Assembly (NCBI GenBank): GCA_030690945.1
Contig: JAUYFM010000047.1
Location: 1-64,000 of the forward strand
Reading direction: 5' to 3'
Length of the DNA: 64,000 bases
Source: Smithellaceae bacterium
Lineage (GTDB): Bacteria; Desulfobacterota; Syntrophia; Syntrophales; Smithellaceae
Positions 53,609 to 63,015 of this stretch are shown here, in pieces. The translations under genes were made by a program, and so were the position numbers. The notes beneath the pieces were generated by a model. That model made no database searches and was not told where the DNA came from. It worked only from the letters and a program-made list of their open reading frames with translations. Position 1 is the first letter of the stretch, and each line of letters begins with the position of its first letter.

Positions 53609-54619
53609 GTGGAAAACATCGAAACAAAATTGCGGGAAGAAGCAAAAAGGCTGCTTTTGGAAAAGAAGGCCGATGTGATCATCGGCTATGAAAAAGGCAC
53701 GCTTCCGTTAACGGCCACACCGTGTTTTATCACGACGCCGGAAGAAGCCGACAGGCTGGTTTGGAACAACCTCTGTACGCAGAATCTGGCCAAGTTTGTG
53801 CACGACCTGATCACGGCTCATAAGAACTCGCAAAAGCGCGTAAAACCCGAAGACCGGAAGAAAAAGGTCGTAGGCATTGTCGCCCGCGGCTGCACGACCC
53901 GTTCGCTGATCATTCATCTTCAGGAAAGACAGTATGAACGCGATGAAGTTTGCATCATTGGCGTTCCCTGCGACGGTTATGTGGATGGCAAAGGCCTGAA
54001 AGTAAAGATTGGCGGCGCGGACATTGTGGAAGGAACCATCGACGGCGGCCAGATTAAGATGAAGACATCCGACGGCGATAAAACGGTTGCGCTCAAAGAC
54101 GTTCTGGCGGAGTGCTGCATTACCTGCCGTTTCAACAATCCCATTATTTCCGATGTCATGATCGGATCACCGGCTCCGGCGATGAATCCCGATGCGGAAT
54201 ACAATGACATCAAAGAGTTTGAAGCCAAATCCATGGAAGAGCGCTGGGCTTATTTCACCAAAGAAATGGAAAAGTGCATGCGTTGTAACGCCTGCCGTCA
54301 GGCCTGTCCTTCCTGTTACTGCCCGACTTGCTTTGTTGAACAGAGTCAGCCGCAGTGGGTGGGCATTGGTGAAGACAAGAGCGATACGCAGGTGTTCCAG
54401 TTTATGCGCCTGTATCATATGGTCGGTCGTTGCGTGGATTGCGGGTCTTGTGTTTCCGTCTGTCCGATGGGCGTTGATCTGCGCAAGTTCCTCAAAAAGA
54501 TTGACAAGGATGGCTGGGAAATGTTCGGCAACCGCGCGGGCTCCAGCATGGAAGATATGCCGCCGCTCGGAAAATATGATGAACATCACGATAAAGAAGA
54601 ATTTATCTACAACCCATAA
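53609..54619 (+). CDS. flxC: FlxC-like 4Fe-4S subunit, with accessory N-terminal cysteines
   Basis: The 336-residue protein has two C-terminal 4Fe-4S motifs: CMRCNACRQACPSCYCPTC (a rich set of Cys) and CVDCGSCVSVC. The N-terminal part carries further Cys: GCTTRS, VCIIGVPCDG and AECCITCRFNNP. The last is a tight CCxxC. These are missing in the second-locus copy. It resembles the coenzyme-F420-hydrogenase-beta/FlxC-type proteins that bridge FlxD/HdrA and FlxB. It starts 42 bases after flxD and is followed 24 bases later by hdrC. Confidence 0.75.
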   Translation: MENIETKLREEAKRLLLEKKADVIIGYEKGTLPLTATPCFITTPEEADRLVWNNLCTQNLAKFVHDLITAHKNSQKRVKPEDRKKKVVGIVARGCTTRSLIIHLQERQYERDEVCIIGVPCDGYVDGKGLKVKIGGADIVEGTIDGGQIKMKTSDGDKTVALKDVLAECCITCRFNNPIISDVMIGSPAPAMNPDAEYNDIKEFEAKSMEERWAYFTKEMEKCMRCNACRQACPSCYCPTCFVEQSQPQWVGIGEDKSDTQVFQFMRLYHMVGRCVDCGSCVSVCPMGVDLRKFLKKIDKDGWEMFGNRAGSSMEDMPPLGKYDEHHDKEEFIYNP

Positions 54620-54643
54620 TTCGTTTGAGATGATGGAGTTTAC

Positions 54644-55171
54644 ATGGAAACTTTTCTGGAAGAAGTAAACAAAAAGATACACGGTGTGCCGCTGCAGGCC
54701 TGTTATCACTGCCGGAAGTGCACAGCCGGCTGCCCCACCGCGGCACACATGGAATATAACCCCAACAAGGTTATCAAAATGATTCAGAACGGTCAGAAAG
54801 AGAAAGTTCTGGCGAGTTCGACCATCTGGCTTTGCCTGTCGTGCGAAACCTGTATTACGCGTTGCCCCAATCAGGTCGATATCGCCCGGATGATGGATGT
54901 GCTGCGACAGATGGCCATTGAATCTGGTGTTGGCGCTCGCGAGAAGAACATTTTGAAGTTTCATGAGGCCTTCCTGGCCGGCATTAAACGTGGCGGTCGT
55001 ATCAATGAACCGATGATGATGGCCCAGTATAAATTCACATCGGGAGATTTGTTCTCGGATGTGGCCATGGCCCCGGGGATGTTCCTGAAAGGAAAACTGT
55101 CGCTTCTGTCTCCGCGGACTAAGGATATGAAATCGGTTAAGAATATTTTTGAGAAAACAAAAAGTATATAA
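54644..55171 (+). CDS. hdrC: Heterodisulfide reductase subunit C-like
   Basis: The 175-residue protein has two 4Fe-4S motifs, ACYHCRKCTAGCPTAAHM and LCLSCETCITRCPNQ, and a helical C-terminus, as in HdrC. It carries electrons between HdrA and HdrB. No membrane segment is seen, so the complex is cytoplasmic. Confidence 0.92.
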   Translation: METFLEEVNKKIHGVPLQACYHCRKCTAGCPTAAHMEYNPNKVIKMIQNGQKEKVLASSTIWLCLSCETCITRCPNQVDIARMMDVLRQMAIESGVGAREKNILKFHEAFLAGIKRGGRINEPMMMAQYKFTSGDLFSDVAMAPGMFLKGKLSLLSPRTKDMKSVKNIFEKTKSI

Positions 55172-55246
55172 ATGATGAAATTGTTCGTATCTTGCCTTAG
55201 GTGACAAGATACGGTGAAGTAACAAGTATAAAAGGAGGCTACTCTC

Positions 55247-56095
55247 TTGAAAGTTTCATATTATCCGGGCTGTTCACTGCATGCAACAGGAAAAGAATAT
55301 GACCAGTCCATGAAGGCTGTCAGCCGCGCCCTCAACATTGAACTCAAAGAAGTTGAAGACTGGTCCTGCTGCGGTGCATCATCCGCGCACAGCACCAATT
55401 TTGATTTGTCCATCGCGCTGTCGGCGCGCAATCTCATTGCTGCCGAAAAAAACGCAATGGATGTCATGGTACCCTGTGCCGCCTGCTTCAATCGTTTCAA
55501 AATGGCTGAGCATCACTTAAAGGCTGACAAAGACCTTAAGGCAAAGATTGAAGGTGTCGTGGGCGCCAAGTATCAGGGCGGCATTGCCATCCGCAATCCC
55601 ATTGACATCATCTTCAATGAAATCGGTCTTGACACGCTGGCCGCGAAAGTCGTTAAGCCGCTTGCCGGATTGAAACCCGTTTCTTACTATGGTTGCTTGC
55701 TGCTTCGGCCACCCGAGGTCTGCGAGTTTGAAAATTATGAAAATCCTTTCATGCTCGATAAAATGATGGGCGTCATTGGCGCCGACGTGAAAAACTGGTC
55801 TTACAAGACGGATTGCTGCGGCGGATCGCTGGCGATCAGCAAAACCAGTATCGTTGTCGATATGTGCGACAAACTGATGAGCGCCGCGAAGGAAGCAGGG
55901 GCCAACTGTGTCGTAACCGCCTGTCCGCTGTGCATGGCCAACCTGGATATGCGGCCCTCGAGCGGTTTAAAACTGCCGGTATTTTATTTCACGGAACTGA
56001 TTTCACTGGCGATGGGACTGACCGGATCGGCGGAAACTTTTAAATCGCACATGTTTGATCCGCAGCCGCTGATGAGACAATTGAGGTTGATTTAA
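55247..56095 (+). CDS. hdrB: Heterodisulfide reductase subunit B-like
   Basis: The 282-residue protein has two full CCG domains: CSLHATGKEY...WSCCGAS...PCAACF and YGCLLL...DCCGGS...ACPLC. These bind non-cubane [4Fe-4S] clusters that reduce disulfides in methanogen HdrB. The physiological substrate in bacteria that lack CoM/CoB is unknown. AAGGAGG lies before the TTG/ATG region, and a 75-base gap separates it from hdrC. Confidence 0.92.
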   Translation: MKVSYYPGCSLHATGKEYDQSMKAVSRALNIELKEVEDWSCCGASSAHSTNFDLSIALSARNLIAAEKNAMDVMVPCAACFNRFKMAEHHLKADKDLKAKIEGVVGAKYQGGIAIRNPIDIIFNEIGLDTLAAKVVKPLAGLKPVSYYGCLLLRPPEVCEFENYENPFMLDKMMGVIGADVKNWSYKTDCCGGSLAISKTSIVVDMCDKLMSAAKEAGANCVVTACPLCMANLDMRPSSGLKLPVFYFTELISLAMGLTGSAETFKSHMFDPQPLMRQLRLI

Positions 56096-56169
56096 TTAAT
56101 TGATAAGCTGATTATACCTGCTGCTTTTGAAGTTTAAAAGTTGGAGAAAATTCTAAATTAGGGACAATT

Positions 56170-57192
56170 ATGGAAAAACGTTTGATCAAAAAAGATGCAC
56201 TAGCGGGCATTGCCAAAAAAATGGCCGAAGAATTCCTGGTTTGGGCACCGATAAAAAAAGAAGATAATGTTCTTTTTGAGCCCCTGCAGAAGGATGGCGA
56301 GCCTTTCTTTGCGTATTTGAATTCCAAGAACGCGCCGAAAAATGTTTTCTTCCCGCACACGGAAGCCCTGATGAAATTTACCCGCACGGAAAAAGGAATG
56401 GTATTTTCTTCAGATGAAAACAAGGCTGATTCGTCGGTTCTGTTCGGCGTGCGCCCCTGTGACGCGCACAGCTTCGCACTTTTGGACAAGCTCTTCGACC
56501 AGGAAAAATATCAGGACGCTTATTACATCACCAAAAGACAAAACACGACGGTTATCTCGATTGCCTGTGTGAAACCGCCTTACGCGAGTTGTTTCTGCAC
56601 GTCGGTTGATGGAGCGCCGGTTGCTTCAGAAGGCGCGGATATTCTGCTGACGGATATCGGCAGCGACTATCTGGTAGAGCTTGTCACCCCCAAAGGAGAA
56701 AAGCTGGCCAAGTATTTCGGAGATGCCAAGGCCGATGCCGCCGCTGACACCAAGAAAAATGAGATCGCGGCCAAGGCTATTGAGGCGATTAAATCCAAAA
56801 TTCCCGCACATGAAGTCAAACCGATTCTGGATAAGAATTTTGATAATCCCTTCTGGAATACGATTCATGGCAAATGTCTGGCTTGCGGCACTTGCACCTA
56901 TATGTGTCCCACCTGTCACTGCTTCGACATCAGCGATGAAGTCAAAGGCGGCGACGGCGTGCGCATCCGGTCGTGGGATTCCTGCATGTTTCCGATGTTT
57001 ACCAAGGAAACATCCGGCCACAATCCGCGTGTTTCGCAGAAGGAAAGATGGCGTCAGCGCACCATGCACAAGTTCAAGTATTATGTGGACAATTTCAACG
57101 CGATTGCCTGCGTCGGTTGCGGACGATGTGTCATGTCTTGTCCCGTGAATATTGATATCCGTAAAGTTGTTGAAGACATTTCAAAATTATAA
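56170..57192 (+). CDS. flxB: FlxB/AsrA-like 4Fe-4S subunit
   Basis: The 340-residue protein has an N-terminal domain with CVKPPYASCFCTSVDGAP, a cluster-binding motif of AsrA/sulfhydrogenase-beta proteins, and two C-terminal 4Fe-4S motifs (CLACGTCTYMCPTCHC and CVGCGRCVMSC). It passes electrons from FlxA to the Hdr part. It is followed 14 bases later by flxA. The second-locus copy lacks the N-terminal Cys motif. Confidence 0.85.
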   Translation: MEKRLIKKDALAGIAKKMAEEFLVWAPIKKEDNVLFEPLQKDGEPFFAYLNSKNAPKNVFFPHTEALMKFTRTEKGMVFSSDENKADSSVLFGVRPCDAHSFALLDKLFDQEKYQDAYYITKRQNTTVISIACVKPPYASCFCTSVDGAPVASEGADILLTDIGSDYLVELVTPKGEKLAKYFGDAKADAAADTKKNEIAAKAIEAIKSKIPAHEVKPILDKNFDNPFWNTIHGKCLACGTCTYMCPTCHCFDISDEVKGGDGVRIRSWDSCMFPMFTKETSGHNPRVSQKERWRQRTMHKFKYYVDNFNAIACVGCGRCVMSCPVNIDIRKVVEDISKL

Positions 57193-57206
57193 TTAGGGAG
57201 TTAGTA

Positions 57207-58046
57207 ATGCAAAACCCGTATATACCTTATCCCGTTGTGGTGGATAAAATCATTACTGAAGTCGATACCAAAGACATCAAAACTTTTCGTTTTAAGTTCG
57301 TGAACCCGGAAGACGAAGCAAAATACGCATATATTCCAGGACAATTCGGCGAGCTTTCCATTTACGGCAAAGGCGAGTCGCCGATCGGTATCGCTTCTTC
57401 CCCGACACAAAAAGGTTATGTCGAATTCACCGTGCAGAAAGCCGGTGTCGTCACGCAGGCGCTTCATGAAATGGAAGAGGGCACCTTAATGGGGCTGCGC
57501 GGTCCGTTGGGCAACTCCTGGCCGCTGGAATTCCTTGAAGGGAAAAACATTGTTATTGTCGGCGGCGGATTTGCATTCACCACGCTTCGGTCTCTGATCA
57601 ATTACATGATTTTTGGCGACAACCGCAAGCGCTTCGGTAACATTACCGTTATTTACGGCGCAAGAAATCCCGGCTTGCTGCTCTATAAAGATGAATTGAT
57701 TGAATGGCAAAAACGAAGTGATTTGAATATCAATGTTACGGTTGACAAGGGCGATGCCACTTGGACTGGCAGAGAAGGTTTTGTCCCTGCCGTATGTAAG
57801 GATGTTGCTCCCAGCAAGGAAAATGCTGTGGCTGTAATCTGCGGTCCTCCCGTGATGATCCGTTTCACGCTGCCGGTATTTTTTGATTTGGGCTTCTCCA
57901 AGGAGAATATCATTACCTCTCTGGAAATGCGTATGAAGTGCGGCATCGGCAAGTGCGGCCGCTGCAACGTTGGCAGCAAGTATGTCTGCAAGGACGGCCC
58001 GGTCTTCTCTCTGGCGGAACTGGATAAGCTGACCCCCGAATATTAG
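57207..58046 (+). CDS. flxA: FlxA/AsrB-like NAD(P)- and FAD-binding subunit
   Basis: The 279-residue protein is a ferredoxin-reductase-like FAD/NAD module: PGQFGELSIYG, SPIGIASSP, GGGFAFTTLRSL and CGPPVMIR, and a C-terminal 2Fe-2S site CGIGKCGRCNVGSKYVC. It is the NAD(H) entry or exit point of Flx-Hdr complexes. It ends the first locus; a strong terminator follows 32 bases later. Confidence 0.88.
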   Translation: MQNPYIPYPVVVDKIITEVDTKDIKTFRFKFVNPEDEAKYAYIPGQFGELSIYGKGESPIGIASSPTQKGYVEFTVQKAGVVTQALHEMEEGTLMGLRGPLGNSWPLEFLEGKNIVIVGGGFAFTTLRSLINYMIFGDNRKRFGNITVIYGARNPGLLLYKDELIEWQKRSDLNINVTVDKGDATWTGREGFVPAVCKDVAPSKENAVAVICGPPVMIRFTLPVFFDLGFSKENIITSLEMRMKCGIGKCGRCNVGSKYVCKDGPVFSLAELDKLTPEY

Positions 58047-58078
58047 AAAAGACCCAAATGCTTTTAAAAAAGTATTTT

Positions 58079-58107
58079 AGAGGGAGCCTGCGGGTTCCCT
58101 CTTTTTT
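58079..58107 (+). terminator. Rho-independent terminator of hdr/flx locus 1
   Basis: AGAGGGAGCC / GGTTCCCTCT, a ten-base stem with a TGCG loop and TTTTT after it, directly after flxA. It separates locus 1 from locus 2, which therefore needs its own promoter in 58108-58240. Confidence 0.92.
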
Positions 58108-58240
58108 GAGGTTGCGAAGACGTATCCACTAAGGAGTTTTGTCAAATATAAAATTGTTGTTTAGTTTTTAATATGCTAGCAAAAACATAAGAAATAAATC
58201 ATGTGTCCGTTAACGATTCATAAATGACAGGAGATATTGA

Positions 58241-59416
58241 ATGTCACAAGCAGTTACACCCTATCTGGAGATGTCACAGGCGATTATGGAGGCGGGTGGT
58301 GAGGCGCTGAAAAAATGTTACCAGTGCGGCACCTGCACCGGCACCTGTCCCTGGACGCCGATCACCCATTTTAATATTCGCAAGCTCGTGCGTTACGGCC
58401 AATTGGGTCTGGATGGTATTGAGGAGTTCATGTGGGGCTGTTCCACCTGCAAGTTCTGTGTGGACCGCTGTCCGCGAGGCGTGGAAATTATTGATGTGGT
58501 TACAGCTATCCGCAATGTCTATAGTGGTGGCGGCATGCTGCCACAGAGCCTGCGCTCTTTTGTCGGTTCCATGTCGGCTCGGGGCAACCCCTGGTCCGGC
58601 GATCAGGCCAAACGAAACGACTGGGCTAAAGAAAAATATCCACTCTATTCCGCTGACAAGGAGTATCTGTTCTGGACTTGCTGCACGGTTTGCTATGATC
58701 CTCGCAATGTCCGGTTAGCCAAAGCGACCGCCGAAATATTGAACCAGTCAGGGTTGAGTTGGGGATTGCCGTCCGTTGATGTCAATTGCTGCGGTGAGAG
58801 CTTAAAAAAGGTTGGCGATCTGGAGCTTTTTGAACGACTCAAAAGCAACAACCTGGATTGTTTTAAATCGCAAGGCGTCGCCAAGATAATTACCGTATCG
58901 CCTCACTGCTTATCGTCTTTTAAAAAGGATTACGGTGAGGATTATGAAATCCTGCATTTCGCTGAATTGATCGCCAAGCTGATGAAAGAAGGCAAACTCA
59001 CGCCTAAAAAAGATTTTGGCGGTGTTAAGGTCACGTATCACGATCCCTGTTATCTGGGTCGCCACAGCGGTGTTTATGATGCGCCGCGTGACGTGCTGAA
59101 AGCCATCCCGGGACTCGATTTTGTCGAGATGGAACGCAGCCGCGAGCAAAGTATGTGCTGCGGCGGTGGTGGTGGCGGACTGTGGATGGAAAAGATGAAG
59201 GGCGAGCGCCTGAGCGATCTGAGAATCGAAGAAGCGCTGGCGACCGGAGCGAAGATTCTGGCGACGTCCTGTCCGTATTGCATCACCATGTTTGAAGACA
59301 GCGTCCGGACGCTGAACGCCGATGATCAGATCCAGATCAAGGACGTGACAGAGCTTGTCCTGGAGAGCTTGGAAATCAACATCGACGAACCGGTTGCGGA
59401 TACGTGTGCCCTTTAG
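58241..59416 (+). CDS. HdrC-HdrB-like fusion (HdrD-like) subunit
   Basis: The 391-residue protein has N-terminal 4Fe-4S motifs CYQCGTCTGTC and CSTCKFCVDRC (HdrC-like), then two CCG-type domains: CCTVC...NCCGES and a later CYLGRH...MCCGGGGGG...SCPYC (HdrB-like). So the HdrC and HdrB roles are joined in one chain, as in HdrD and some GlpC-related proteins. GGAG precedes the ATG. It opens locus 2. The first CCG domain is somewhat divergent (HCLSSF instead of CxxC). Confidence 0.85.
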   Translation: MSQAVTPYLEMSQAIMEAGGEALKKCYQCGTCTGTCPWTPITHFNIRKLVRYGQLGLDGIEEFMWGCSTCKFCVDRCPRGVEIIDVVTAIRNVYSGGGMLPQSLRSFVGSMSARGNPWSGDQAKRNDWAKEKYPLYSADKEYLFWTCCTVCYDPRNVRLAKATAEILNQSGLSWGLPSVDVNCCGESLKKVGDLELFERLKSNNLDCFKSQGVAKIITVSPHCLSSFKKDYGEDYEILHFAELIAKLMKEGKLTPKKDFGGVKVTYHDPCYLGRHSGVYDAPRDVLKAIPGLDFVEMERSREQSMCCGGGGGGLWMEKMKGERLSDLRIEEALATGAKILATSCPYCITMFEDSVRTLNADDQIQIKDVTELVLESLEINIDEPVADTCAL

Positions 59417-59579
59417 GGTACGTGTAACCTCGCGCCACCTTTAGGTGGTCAGGTGATTAGGGTACGTGCAGCGTTTGATACCGCCAGCTAGAACAAGGGG
59501 TTGCAGCCACCACTAAAGGGTGGCAAGATCCCTTGTTCTAAGGCGTAAGGCAAAATATAGTGAAGTTTAGGGAGAAAGT
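59417..59579. repeat. Intercistronic region with nested inverted repeats
   Basis: TAGAACAAGGG (59489-59499) pairs with CCCTTGTTCTA (59530-59540), and CCACC/GGTGG stems lie inside. A separate CCACCTTTAGGTGG hairpin is at about 59438. The segment AGGGTACGTG occurs twice (59414-59423 and 59458-59467). It may control relative expression within locus 2. Confidence 0.6.
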
Positions 59580-61529
59580 ATGAGCAGAATTGGTGTTTTT
59601 GTTTGCCACTGCGGTTTGAATATAGCCAAGACGGTACGGGTCAGCGAACTGGCCGAGTTTGCAGCCACGCTGCCGGATGTGGTTGTCGCGAAGGACTACA
59701 AGTTCATGTGTTCCACGCCCGGACAGGAAATGATTGTAAACGATATCAAACAACATAAACTGGACCGCATTATTGTAACCGCTTGTTCGCCTTTGATGCA
59801 CGAACAGACATTCCGTAAGGTTCTGACGGCCTCCGGTCTCAATCAGTATCTTTTGACCATCGTCAATATTCGCGAACAGGTATCCTGGGTCACGCATGAT
59901 ATCGAAGAAGGCACCGCCAAAGCCAAAGCGCTGCTCAATGGCGCAGTTTATCGCTCGCGACTGCTGGTGCCTCTGACTTCGCGTGTTATCGACGTGAATC
60001 CTAATGTGATGGTCGTCGGCGGCGGTATCGCCGGTATTCAGGCTGCTTTAGAGTTGGCCAATACCGGCAAGAAAGTCTATCTCGTTGAAAAGAATTCCAC
60101 CATCGGCGGCCACATGGCGCAATTTGATAAAACCTTTCCCACGCTGGATTGCTCCGCCTGCATTCTGACGCCCAAAATGGATGCCGTCCTGCAACATAAA
60201 AATATAACCATGATGACCTCCTGTGAAGTAAGCGAGGTTAAGGGTTTTGTCGGTAATTTCGATATTACCGTAAGACAGAAGGCGCGTTATGTGGATCACA
60301 GCAAGTGTAACGCGTGCCTGGCCTGTACGGAGAAATGTCCCGGCAAGGGCATTTCCGAGTGGGACGAAAGCCTGGTGAAGCGAAAGGCCATTTACATCCC
60401 CTTCCCGCAGGCCGTTCCGCAAAAACCAATTATCGATAAAGAATCCTGTACGTTTTTTAAAAAAGGCAAATGCCGTCTGTGCGAGAAGGCCTGCGAACAG
60501 AAAGCCATTGATTTTGAGCAGCAGGACACTTTCGTTCAGGTGAAGGTCGGGGCGGTGATTTTGGCCACCGGTTTTGATCTCATGGATACCAAGCCACTGG
60601 TTCAATACGGTTACGGCAAATATCCCGGCGTATATAACGCGCTGGAAGTGGAAAGACTCTTCAATTCCGCGGGGCCTACCGGCGGCAAGGTGACACTGCG
60701 CGATGGATCAGAACCCAAGTCTATCGCCATTCTGCACTGCATCGGCAGCCGCGACAAAAATAATCATGAACATTGCAGCCGCGTGTGCTGTATGTATTCG
60801 CTCAAATTTGCGCATCTGTTCAAGGAAAAGACCTCCGCCGACGTTTACCACTTCTACATTGATATGCGGGCTGCCGGTAAAGGCTACGAAGAATTTTACA
60901 ACCGCATTATCGAAGAAGATGTGAAATTCATTCGTGGCAAAGGCGCACGAGTAGCCCAAAGCGCCGATGAACCGGGGCGTCTGGTCGTGGAAGCGGAAGA
61001 CACCATTACCGGGAAATTTATTAAGCTGCCGGTGGATATGGTCGTACTTTCTCCGGCTATCGTGCCACGCGCGGATGCCAGAGATATCGCGCGGCTCTTC
61101 AACCTGAGTACGGATAAGCAGGGTTTTTTCATGGAACGACATCCGAAGCTTGCGCCTCTTTCCACCATGTCCGAAGGCATCTTTATCGCCGGCGTTTGTC
61201 AGAGTCCGAAGGATATTCCCGATACCGTGGCGCAGGCTTATGGCGCGGCGGCGGAAGCTTTGACCATTGTCGTCAGGGATAAGATGGAACTGGAAGCGAC
61301 TACGGCGATGGTGAATCCAGCGTCGTGCTGCGGCTGTCAGAACTGTGTGCGTGTCTGTCCCTATGGCGCGCCTTCATATAATGCCGAGAAAAAGGTTTCA
61401 GAAATCAACGAAGCGTTATGCAAGGGATGCGGTCTTTGCGCGTCCGTTTGTCCTTCGTCGGCGATTATTGCGCGGCATTTTACGAATGACCAGGTTTTAG
61501 CCGAAATGGAAGGCCTGATGGAGTTTTAG
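59580..61529 (+). CDS. hdrA: Canonical HdrA-like flavoprotein
   Basis: The 649-residue protein has the complete bacterial HdrA plan: N-terminal VCHCGLNIAKT and ACSPLMHEQTF domain, FAD-binding VVGGGIAGIQAALELANTG with LDCSACILTPKM, 4Fe-4S CNACLACTEKC, and two C-terminal motifs CCGCQNCVRVC and CKGCGLCASVC. It is the electron-bifurcating flavin subunit of locus 2. It has no GltD-like insert, in contrast to the locus 1 protein. Confidence 0.93.
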   Translation: MSRIGVFVCHCGLNIAKTVRVSELAEFAATLPDVVVAKDYKFMCSTPGQEMIVNDIKQHKLDRIIVTACSPLMHEQTFRKVLTASGLNQYLLTIVNIREQVSWVTHDIEEGTAKAKALLNGAVYRSRLLVPLTSRVIDVNPNVMVVGGGIAGIQAALELANTGKKVYLVEKNSTIGGHMAQFDKTFPTLDCSACILTPKMDAVLQHKNITMMTSCEVSEVKGFVGNFDITVRQKARYVDHSKCNACLACTEKCPGKGISEWDESLVKRKAIYIPFPQAVPQKPIIDKESCTFFKKGKCRLCEKACEQKAIDFEQQDTFVQVKVGAVILATGFDLMDTKPLVQYGYGKYPGVYNALEVERLFNSAGPTGGKVTLRDGSEPKSIAILHCIGSRDKNNHEHCSRVCCMYSLKFAHLFKEKTSADVYHFYIDMRAAGKGYEEFYNRIIEEDVKFIRGKGARVAQSADEPGRLVVEAEDTITGKFIKLPVDMVVLSPAIVPRADARDIARLFNLSTDKQGFFMERHPKLAPLSTMSEGIFIAGVCQSPKDIPDTVAQAYGAAAEALTIVVRDKMELEATTAMVNPASCCGCQNCVRVCPYGAPSYNAEKKVSEINEALCKGCGLCASVCPSSAIIARHFTNDQVLAEMEGLMEF

Positions 61530-61550
61530 GTACCAAAGAAAGGAAAAGAT

Positions 61551-61967
61551 ATGTCATTTGAACCGAAGATATTGGGCATTGCCTGCAACTGGTGCACTTA
61601 TACCGGAGCGGATCTGGCCGGAACCACAAGATTACAGTATCCACAGAATCTCCGGGTGGTCCGTGTGATGTGTTCCAGCCGGATCAATCCCTCCTTTATA
61701 TTCCGGGCATTCCAGTTAGGCGCGGACGGCGTGCTGATCGGCGGTTGCCATCCCGGCGATTGCCATTACAATACAGGTAATCTCTATGCCCGCAGGCGGC
61801 TGGCCGTGACCAAAAAAATTCTGGAGTTTTCCGGGCTGGAGCCGGGCCGATTCCGTGTGGAATGGATTTCCGCCTCCGAAGGCAATAAATTCGCCGAAGT
61901 TGTTACAGAATTCACCGCCCAGATCAAGAGCCTGGGGCCCCAGACCAAGTTCAAGATTTCACAATAG
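61551..61967 (+). CDS. flxD: MvhD/FlxD-like subunit, cysteine form
   Basis: The 138-residue protein has the MvhD 2Fe-2S motif: ACNWCTYTGADLAG, MCSSRINP and GGCHPGDCHYNTGN. Cys66 occupies the position that is UGA in the locus 1 copy. It is followed two bases later by the flxC-like gene, with a 14-base gap to its preferred ATG. Confidence 0.92.
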   Translation: MSFEPKILGIACNWCTYTGADLAGTTRLQYPQNLRVVRVMCSSRINPSFIFRAFQLGADGVLIGGCHPGDCHYNTGNLYARRRLAVTKKILEFSGLEPGRFRVEWISASEGNKFAEVVTEFTAQIKSLGPQTKFKISQ

Positions 61968-61981
61968 AGTTGGGAGAGGAT

Positions 61982-62848
61982 ATGACAATCAGTTTTAAGC
62001 AAATTGAAGAAAAATTAAAGACTGAAGCCAAAAGGCTTCTGGAATCAGGTCAGGCAAGTGTGGTCCTGGCCTACGGCAAAGGTTATGACGAAAAGCATCC
62101 GATGCCTTATGTCGCCCGGAACCCATCCGATGTGGCCAATATTGTGTTTAATGAATACTGCAACTACAACATGGCCCGGTATCTTGTGCGTTATCCGGCG
62201 GGAACGAAAATTGCTGTCGCTGTGAAAGCTGCCGATAGCCGTGCCGTTATCCAGTTAATTCAGGAGGAAAAGGTTAAAAGAGAAGATCTGGTGCTGCTGG
62301 GCATTCCCGTTTATGGCATGAAAAATCCGAAAACGCAGGAAATCATTGACGGAAAAACAACGGGTGGCCTTTATAATCCGGTGTTGTATGACATCCTGCT
62401 CGGTGACGAGGTGCACGGGCAGGCGATTCAGTCACCTTATGATGTGCTTGCCGCTTATGAATTGATGGATAAAGAAGCGCGCTTCGCGTTCTGGAAAAAG
62501 GAATTTGATAAATGCATTCGTTGCTACGCCTGCCGCAAGGCGTGTCCGATGTGCTATTGCGATCCCTGCTTTATTGACCAGAACAAGCCGAAGTGGGGTG
62601 ATAAGTCGCCGCAGTCCCACGGCAATCTTATGTATCACCTGACCCGGTTTCATCATCTGGCCGGACGGTGTATCGATTGCGGTGAATGTTCACGCGCCTG
62701 CCCCGTGGATATTCCTTTATATCTGTTCCACAAGAAAGTCGCCAAGGAGTGCGAGGAAATGTTCGGCCAGGCCGCGGGTATGAGTATCGAAGATAAGCCC
62801 GCGCTGGTGAATTTCCGGGTTGACGATTCCGACAAAATTTTGGAATAA
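61982..62848 (+). CDS. flxC: FlxC-like 4Fe-4S subunit without accessory cysteines
   Basis: The start MTISFKQIEEKLK (61982) has GGAGAGGAT before it; the ORF-track start is four codons earlier. The 288-residue protein has CIRCYACRKACPMCYCDPC and CIDCGECSRAC near the C-terminus. The N-terminal part aligns with the locus 1 copy, but GCTTRS is AADSRA, VPCDGY is IPVYGM, and the CCxxC block is gone. So it should bind only the C-terminal clusters. Confidence 0.8.
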   Translation: MTISFKQIEEKLKTEAKRLLESGQASVVLAYGKGYDEKHPMPYVARNPSDVANIVFNEYCNYNMARYLVRYPAGTKIAVAVKAADSRAVIQLIQEEKVKREDLVLLGIPVYGMKNPKTQEIIDGKTTGGLYNPVLYDILLGDEVHGQAIQSPYDVLAAYELMDKEARFAFWKKEFDKCIRCYACRKACPMCYCDPCFIDQNKPKWGDKSPQSHGNLMYHLTRFHHLAGRCIDCGECSRACPVDIPLYLFHKKVAKECEEMFGQAAGMSIEDKPALVNFRVDDSDKILE

Positions 62849-62921
62849 TTGGTACGGCATTCAGGGGAGGCTCTGAACTAAAGTAAAATAGCTTGGTAAG
62901 TTGCGTTGCAATAAACCGAAA

Positions 62922-62944
62922 CCCGCAAGCAGAAAGCTTGCGGG
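62922..62944. repeat. Small perfect hairpin in the flxC-flxB gap
   Basis: CCCGCAAGC / GCTTGCGGG with loop AGAAA, followed by ATAAAT. It lies in a 167-base gap inside locus 2 and has no U-tract. It may stabilise mRNA ends or be a REP-like repeat. Confidence 0.6.
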
Positions 62945-63015
62945 ATAAATTCGACTAAGATTTTTACTTCGCATGCAGCTCGTAAAAATCAAGTCTCATT
63001 AATAAGGAGTTTTCC

